Source: Olivibacter sp. XZL3 (GTDB lineage Bacteria > Bacteroidota > Bacteroidia > Sphingobacteriales > Sphingobacteriaceae). Taken from it: DNA of 64,000 nucleotides. The stretch covers positions 209,152 to 273,151 of the forward strand of contig NZ_SBJH01000042.1 in assembly GCF_004368405.1 (NCBI RefSeq), in the 5' to 3' direction. The translations under genes were made by a program, and so were the position numbers. Below are positions 61,455 to 64,000 of the stretch, in pieces. Position 1 is the first letter of the stretch, and the number at the start of each line of letters is the position of its first letter. The notes under the pieces were generated by a model. It was not told where the DNA came from, did no database searches, and saw only the letters and a program-made list of their open reading frames with translations.

Positions 61455-62432
61455 ATGGAATTAGCAACAGAAAAAGAACCGACTGGCAAAGTTGGAAAAG
61501 AACGAGATCAAGTGCATGTCTTCGCACCCGCAACGGTGGCTAACCTCGTATGCGGCTTTGACATTTTGGGGCTCGCCTTGGACGAACCGGGAGATGAAGT
61601 AATCATGAAACGTTCGGATGAACCCGGTGTCAGACTGTTAAAGATTACCGGTGATGACGGGCGCTTACCGTTAGACCCTTCAAAGAATACAGTAAGTGCT
61701 TGTGTACAGATGTTATTAAAGCATTTAAACCGTGAAGAGGTGGGAGTCGAAATAGAATTACACAAACATATGCCCATTGGTAGCGGCTTGGGTTCGAGCG
61801 CGGCCAGCACGGTAGCGGGTTTGTTTGCCATCAATCAATTACTCGGACAACCGTTAACTAAAGGAGATCTTTTACCTTTCGCCATGAAGGGAGAGGAGCT
61901 GGCCTGCGGACACGGCCACGCAGATAATGTAGCGCCATCTCTGCTTGGCGGTATCACCTTAATCAAAAGCTATGATCCGCTGGAAGTTATCCCTTTACCG
62001 GTGCCCGACAGCTTATACTGTTCTGTGGTATTTCCACATGTCGACGTGCCCACACGGGCCGCACGGCAAATGATCCGCGCTAAAATCGAGCTAAAAGATG
62101 CCGTAGTTCAATGGGGTAACATCGCAGGCTTAATAAGCGGTCTGTTTATGGGCGACTACGGTTTGATCGGCCGAAGTATGGAAGATGTGCTCATCGAACC
62201 CGTCCGGGCGATCCTGATTCCTGAGTTCTACGAAATGCGCAAAACGGCTATGGAAGTCGGTGCGTTGGGCTTCGGCATTTCCGGTTCGGGGCCCTCCGTC
62301 TTTGCTTTCTCAAATAACCGGCAAACCGCAGCGCATATTACAGAAAAGATTGTTCAGCACCTGCGGTCTAAGGAAATTGACAGCAATGGTTACGTTTCAA
62401 GTATTAATCAACATGGGCCTAGGGAACTTTAG
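61455..62432 (+). CDS. thrB: Homoserine kinase
   Basis: GHMP-family kinase making O-phosphohomoserine. 325 residues; an N-terminal extension of about 20 polar residues precedes the first strand VHVFAPATVANLVCGFDILG. The phosphate-binding loop is PIGSGLGSSAASTVAG, and the C-terminal GHMP motif GFGISGSGPSVFAF. In the operon 98 bp after thrA, with a repeat-like spacer and the 22-bp sequence between them. Confidence 0.97.
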   Translation: MELATEKEPTGKVGKERDQVHVFAPATVANLVCGFDILGLALDEPGDEVIMKRSDEPGVRLLKITGDDGRLPLDPSKNTVSACVQMLLKHLNREEVGVEIELHKHMPIGSGLGSSAASTVAGLFAINQLLGQPLTKGDLLPFAMKGEELACGHGHADNVAPSLLGGITLIKSYDPLEVIPLPVPDSLYCSVVFPHVDVPTRAARQMIRAKIELKDAVVQWGNIAGLISGLFMGDYGLIGRSMEDVLIEPVRAILIPEFYEMRKTAMEVGALGFGISGSGPSVFAFSNNRQTAAHITEKIVQHLRSKEIDSNGYVSSINQHGPREL

Positions 62433-62533
62433 TTGCGAGCTGCTAGTTGCCCCTGAGTCCACTTACATCGAACGAACAACTACAACACAGACTAATTAAT
62501 ACTGAAATCCGTAACTCATAGCTCATAACTCTA
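62433..62533. repeat. Short-period repeat spacer between thrB and thrC
   Basis: TTGCGAGCTGCTAGTTGCC at the left and AACTCATAGCTCATAACTC at the right, units of about 8 bases (ACTCATAG). The region has no gene; it lies in an operon. Confidence 0.65.
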
Positions 62534-63844
62534 ATGAATCTATACAGTACTAACAATAAAGAACTAAGGGTTTCTTTCAGAGAAGCCGTATTTAATAGCT
62601 TACCAGCAGACAAAGGGCTCTATATGCCGACGGAAATTCCTTCGCTTTCTGCCGACTTCATTGATAAACTTGATCAATTCAGCTTACAGGAAATCGCCTT
62701 CGAGGTGGCCAAAACCTTAATTGGCGACAGCATTCCAGCCAGTGACCTTCGTCAGCTAGTGGACGAAGCGATCAACTTTGAAGCTCCCGTCGTATCGTTC
62801 GATGAGCGTACCGCGGTGCTGGAACTTTTCCATGGCCCATCTCTCGCCTTTAAAGACTTCGGTGCCCGATTTATGAGTCGCATAATGGCTTATCTATCCA
62901 CAACTACGGAAAAGGAGCAGCTCTTGGATGTGCTGGTTGCCACTTCCGGAGATACCGGCGGAGCCGTAGCACTCGGTTTTTTAGGCGTGACAGGCACGCG
63001 AGTGACCATCCTGTATCCGAAAGGAAAAGTGAGCCCTATCCAAGAGCAACAGTTAACCCGCAATGGTCAAAACATCCGCGCTATTGAGATCGATGGAACC
63101 TTTGATGACTGCCAGGCCCTGGTAAAAGAAGCCTTTAACGACTCGGAACTCAATCGACAATTCCGGTTAACATCGGCTAACTCCATTAATATTGCCCGCC
63201 TGATTCCCCAAACTTTTTACTATTTCAATGCATATGCGCAGATGAAGAGGAAAAGGATAACGGACATCGTTTTTGCTGTACCCAGCGGAAATTTTGGTAA
63301 TATCGGTGCGGGCCTGCTGGCCTTTAAAATGGGCTTGCCCGTCAGGCAATTTTTAGCTGCTACCAATGTAAACGATACGGTCCCTCGCTTCCTGACAAGC
63401 GGCAGCTATGAGCCTCGGCCGTCCGTGGCCACCTTATCAAATGCCATGGACGTTGGGAATCCCAGTAACTGGGTGCGGATTATGGATCTTTTTGAAGCAA
63501 ATCGCGACCTGTTGAAGGAAAAGGTGACCGCCTATGCTTATACTGACGAGGAGACTCGCAAAGCCATTGATGAGCTTTACAACAGCCACCAATATCTTGC
63601 CTGCCCACATACGGCCATTGCTTACTTAGCAGGGAAGGCTTATAAAAATGAGCAAGAAGGAAATTATATGACCGTCTTTTTATCGACAGCACATCCTTGC
63701 AAGTTTCCCGATGTTTTTCCGACAGATCTGCGGAAAGCTATCGATATACCGCAACAGGTAAAGGATTTGGAAAGCAAACCAGCTCAAAAGGATTTACTGG
63801 GAACTGATTTTGAAGCTTTTAAGCAGTGGCTATTGGAAAGGTAA
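62534..63844 (+). CDS. thrC: Threonine synthase
   Basis: PLP enzyme (fold type II) converting O-phosphohomoserine to threonine; last step of the pathway. 436 residues, matching the longer ThrC class of enterics and yeast. N-terminal YSTNNKELRVSFREAV, PLP lysine in GPSLAFKDFGARFM, phosphate loop SGDTGGAVALGF, and SGNFGNIGAG. Completes the thrABC operon. The stop at 63844 is 85 bases before the putative insertion sequence. Confidence 0.97.
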   Translation: MNLYSTNNKELRVSFREAVFNSLPADKGLYMPTEIPSLSADFIDKLDQFSLQEIAFEVAKTLIGDSIPASDLRQLVDEAINFEAPVVSFDERTAVLELFHGPSLAFKDFGARFMSRIMAYLSTTTEKEQLLDVLVATSGDTGGAVALGFLGVTGTRVTILYPKGKVSPIQEQQLTRNGQNIRAIEIDGTFDDCQALVKEAFNDSELNRQFRLTSANSINIARLIPQTFYYFNAYAQMKRKRITDIVFAVPSGNFGNIGAGLLAFKMGLPVRQFLAATNVNDTVPRFLTSGSYEPRPSVATLSNAMDVGNPSNWVRIMDLFEANRDLLKEKVTAYAYTDEETRKAIDELYNSHQYLACPHTAIAYLAGKAYKNEQEGNYMTVFLSTAHPCKFPDVFPTDLRKAIDIPQQVKDLESKPAQKDLLGTDFEAFKQWLLER

Positions 63845-63928
63845 AGGGGCTTAAGGTAGAAAGCAAAAGGTGTACGCTATGGGACCCAATGAAAACAGAA
63901 GGTATAAGGTTGCTCCCAACCTTTGTCA

Positions 63929-64000
63929 TGTCCTAAAAAAAGTAGACACTTTTATTGTTGTTGATTAAGATGTTGGAATGTGGGAAACTCCAGAGGAGTT
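63929..64000 (+). mobile_element. Probable left end of an insertion sequence (cut by window)
   Basis: TGTCCTAAAAAAAGTAGACA starts with the TGT typical of IS3-like ends; 50 bases later GGAAACTCC-AGA-GGAGTT begins a palindrome that the window cuts. I recall similar sequence ahead of transposases in Sphingobacteriales, but no transposase is visible here. Confidence 0.4.

Noticed and set aside
58909..63844. Riboswitch control of the thr operon
   Set aside because: No known riboswitch core is visible; the leader peptide and hairpins explain the region better.
1..64000. CRISPR array, prophage, toxin-antitoxin or defence island
   Set aside because: No regularly spaced direct repeats, phage genes, nuclease-methylase pairs or small toxin pairs were seen on either strand.

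Overview
The window looks like a stretch of Bacteroidota chromosome, most likely family Sphingobacteriaceae (Sphingobacterium/Pedobacter relatives). The evidence is direct: promoters of the Bacteroidota type (TAnnTTTG, with TTG or TTTG about 19-22 bases upstream), almost no Shine-Dalgarno sequences, a SusC/SusD outer-membrane pair, and many families typical of the phylum (DUF2911, DUF6952-like, GumN-like, PIG-L, S9 peptidases, LpxH, YifB). Species cannot be read from the sequence.

Layout. 1-2.4 kb: an aldo/keto reductase cut by the window edge, a divergent AraC regulator and tRNA-Arg(CCT). 2.5-3.8 kb: a redox cluster of peroxiredoxin, thioredoxin and a small acidic protein. 3.8-4.2 kb: an intergenic region with DnaA-box-like words and a perfect 17-bp inverted repeat. 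4.2-12.4 kb: PLP lyase, mutL, two rhomboid proteases, an EEP-family hydrolase, cysS and an exported NTF2-like protein. 12.5-14.4 kb: a SurA/PpiC chaperone, then a structured non-coding repeat. 14.5-20.9 kb: PAP2 phosphatase, unknown protein, rdgB, exported PIG-L deacetylase, two tiny membrane proteins and a sodium:solute symporter. 20.9-24 kb, minus strand: TetR regulator, pheS, kbl. 24.1-32.7 kb: xseA-xseB, GumN-like protein, prolyl oligopeptidase, GH2 hydrolase, lpxH. 32.8-40.3 kb: orphan histidine kinase with DinB protein, sugar MFS permease, DUF2911 protein, ffh, yifB. 40.4-43.1 kb: rplM-rpsI-rpsB-tsf on minus. 43.2-50.7 kb: D-Ala-D-Ala dipeptidase, susD/susC, MATE pump. 50.9-58.3 kb: two tRNA-Asp, prfA, gltX-rsgA, S9 peptidase, frr. 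58.7-63.8 kb: the threonine operon thrA-thrB-thrC behind a leader peptide and attenuator. The last 70 bases look like the start of an insertion sequence.

Most genes are housekeeping: translation (cysS, pheS, gltX, prfA, frr, rsgA, ribosomal proteins, tsf, three tRNAs), DNA repair (mutL, xseAB, rdgB), envelope and protein export (lpxH, ffh, surA-like, rhomboids). I saw no defence island, prophage, CRISPR array or secondary-metabolite cluster. The interesting material is regulatory and non-coding: a Thr/Ile-rich leader peptide with mutually exclusive hairpins before thrA; a near-parS palindrome at 58.4 kb; a 26-bp box shared by the pheS and prfA promoters (25 of 26 identical); promoters so close to the start codon that the mRNAs are probably leaderless; strong Shine-Dalgarno sequences in front of rpsI and rpsB in a lineage that rarely uses them; a large hairpin between rpsB and tsf; a G-free tract and TGTATT half-site cluster before susC; and a nested inverted-repeat element at 14.2-14.4 kb.
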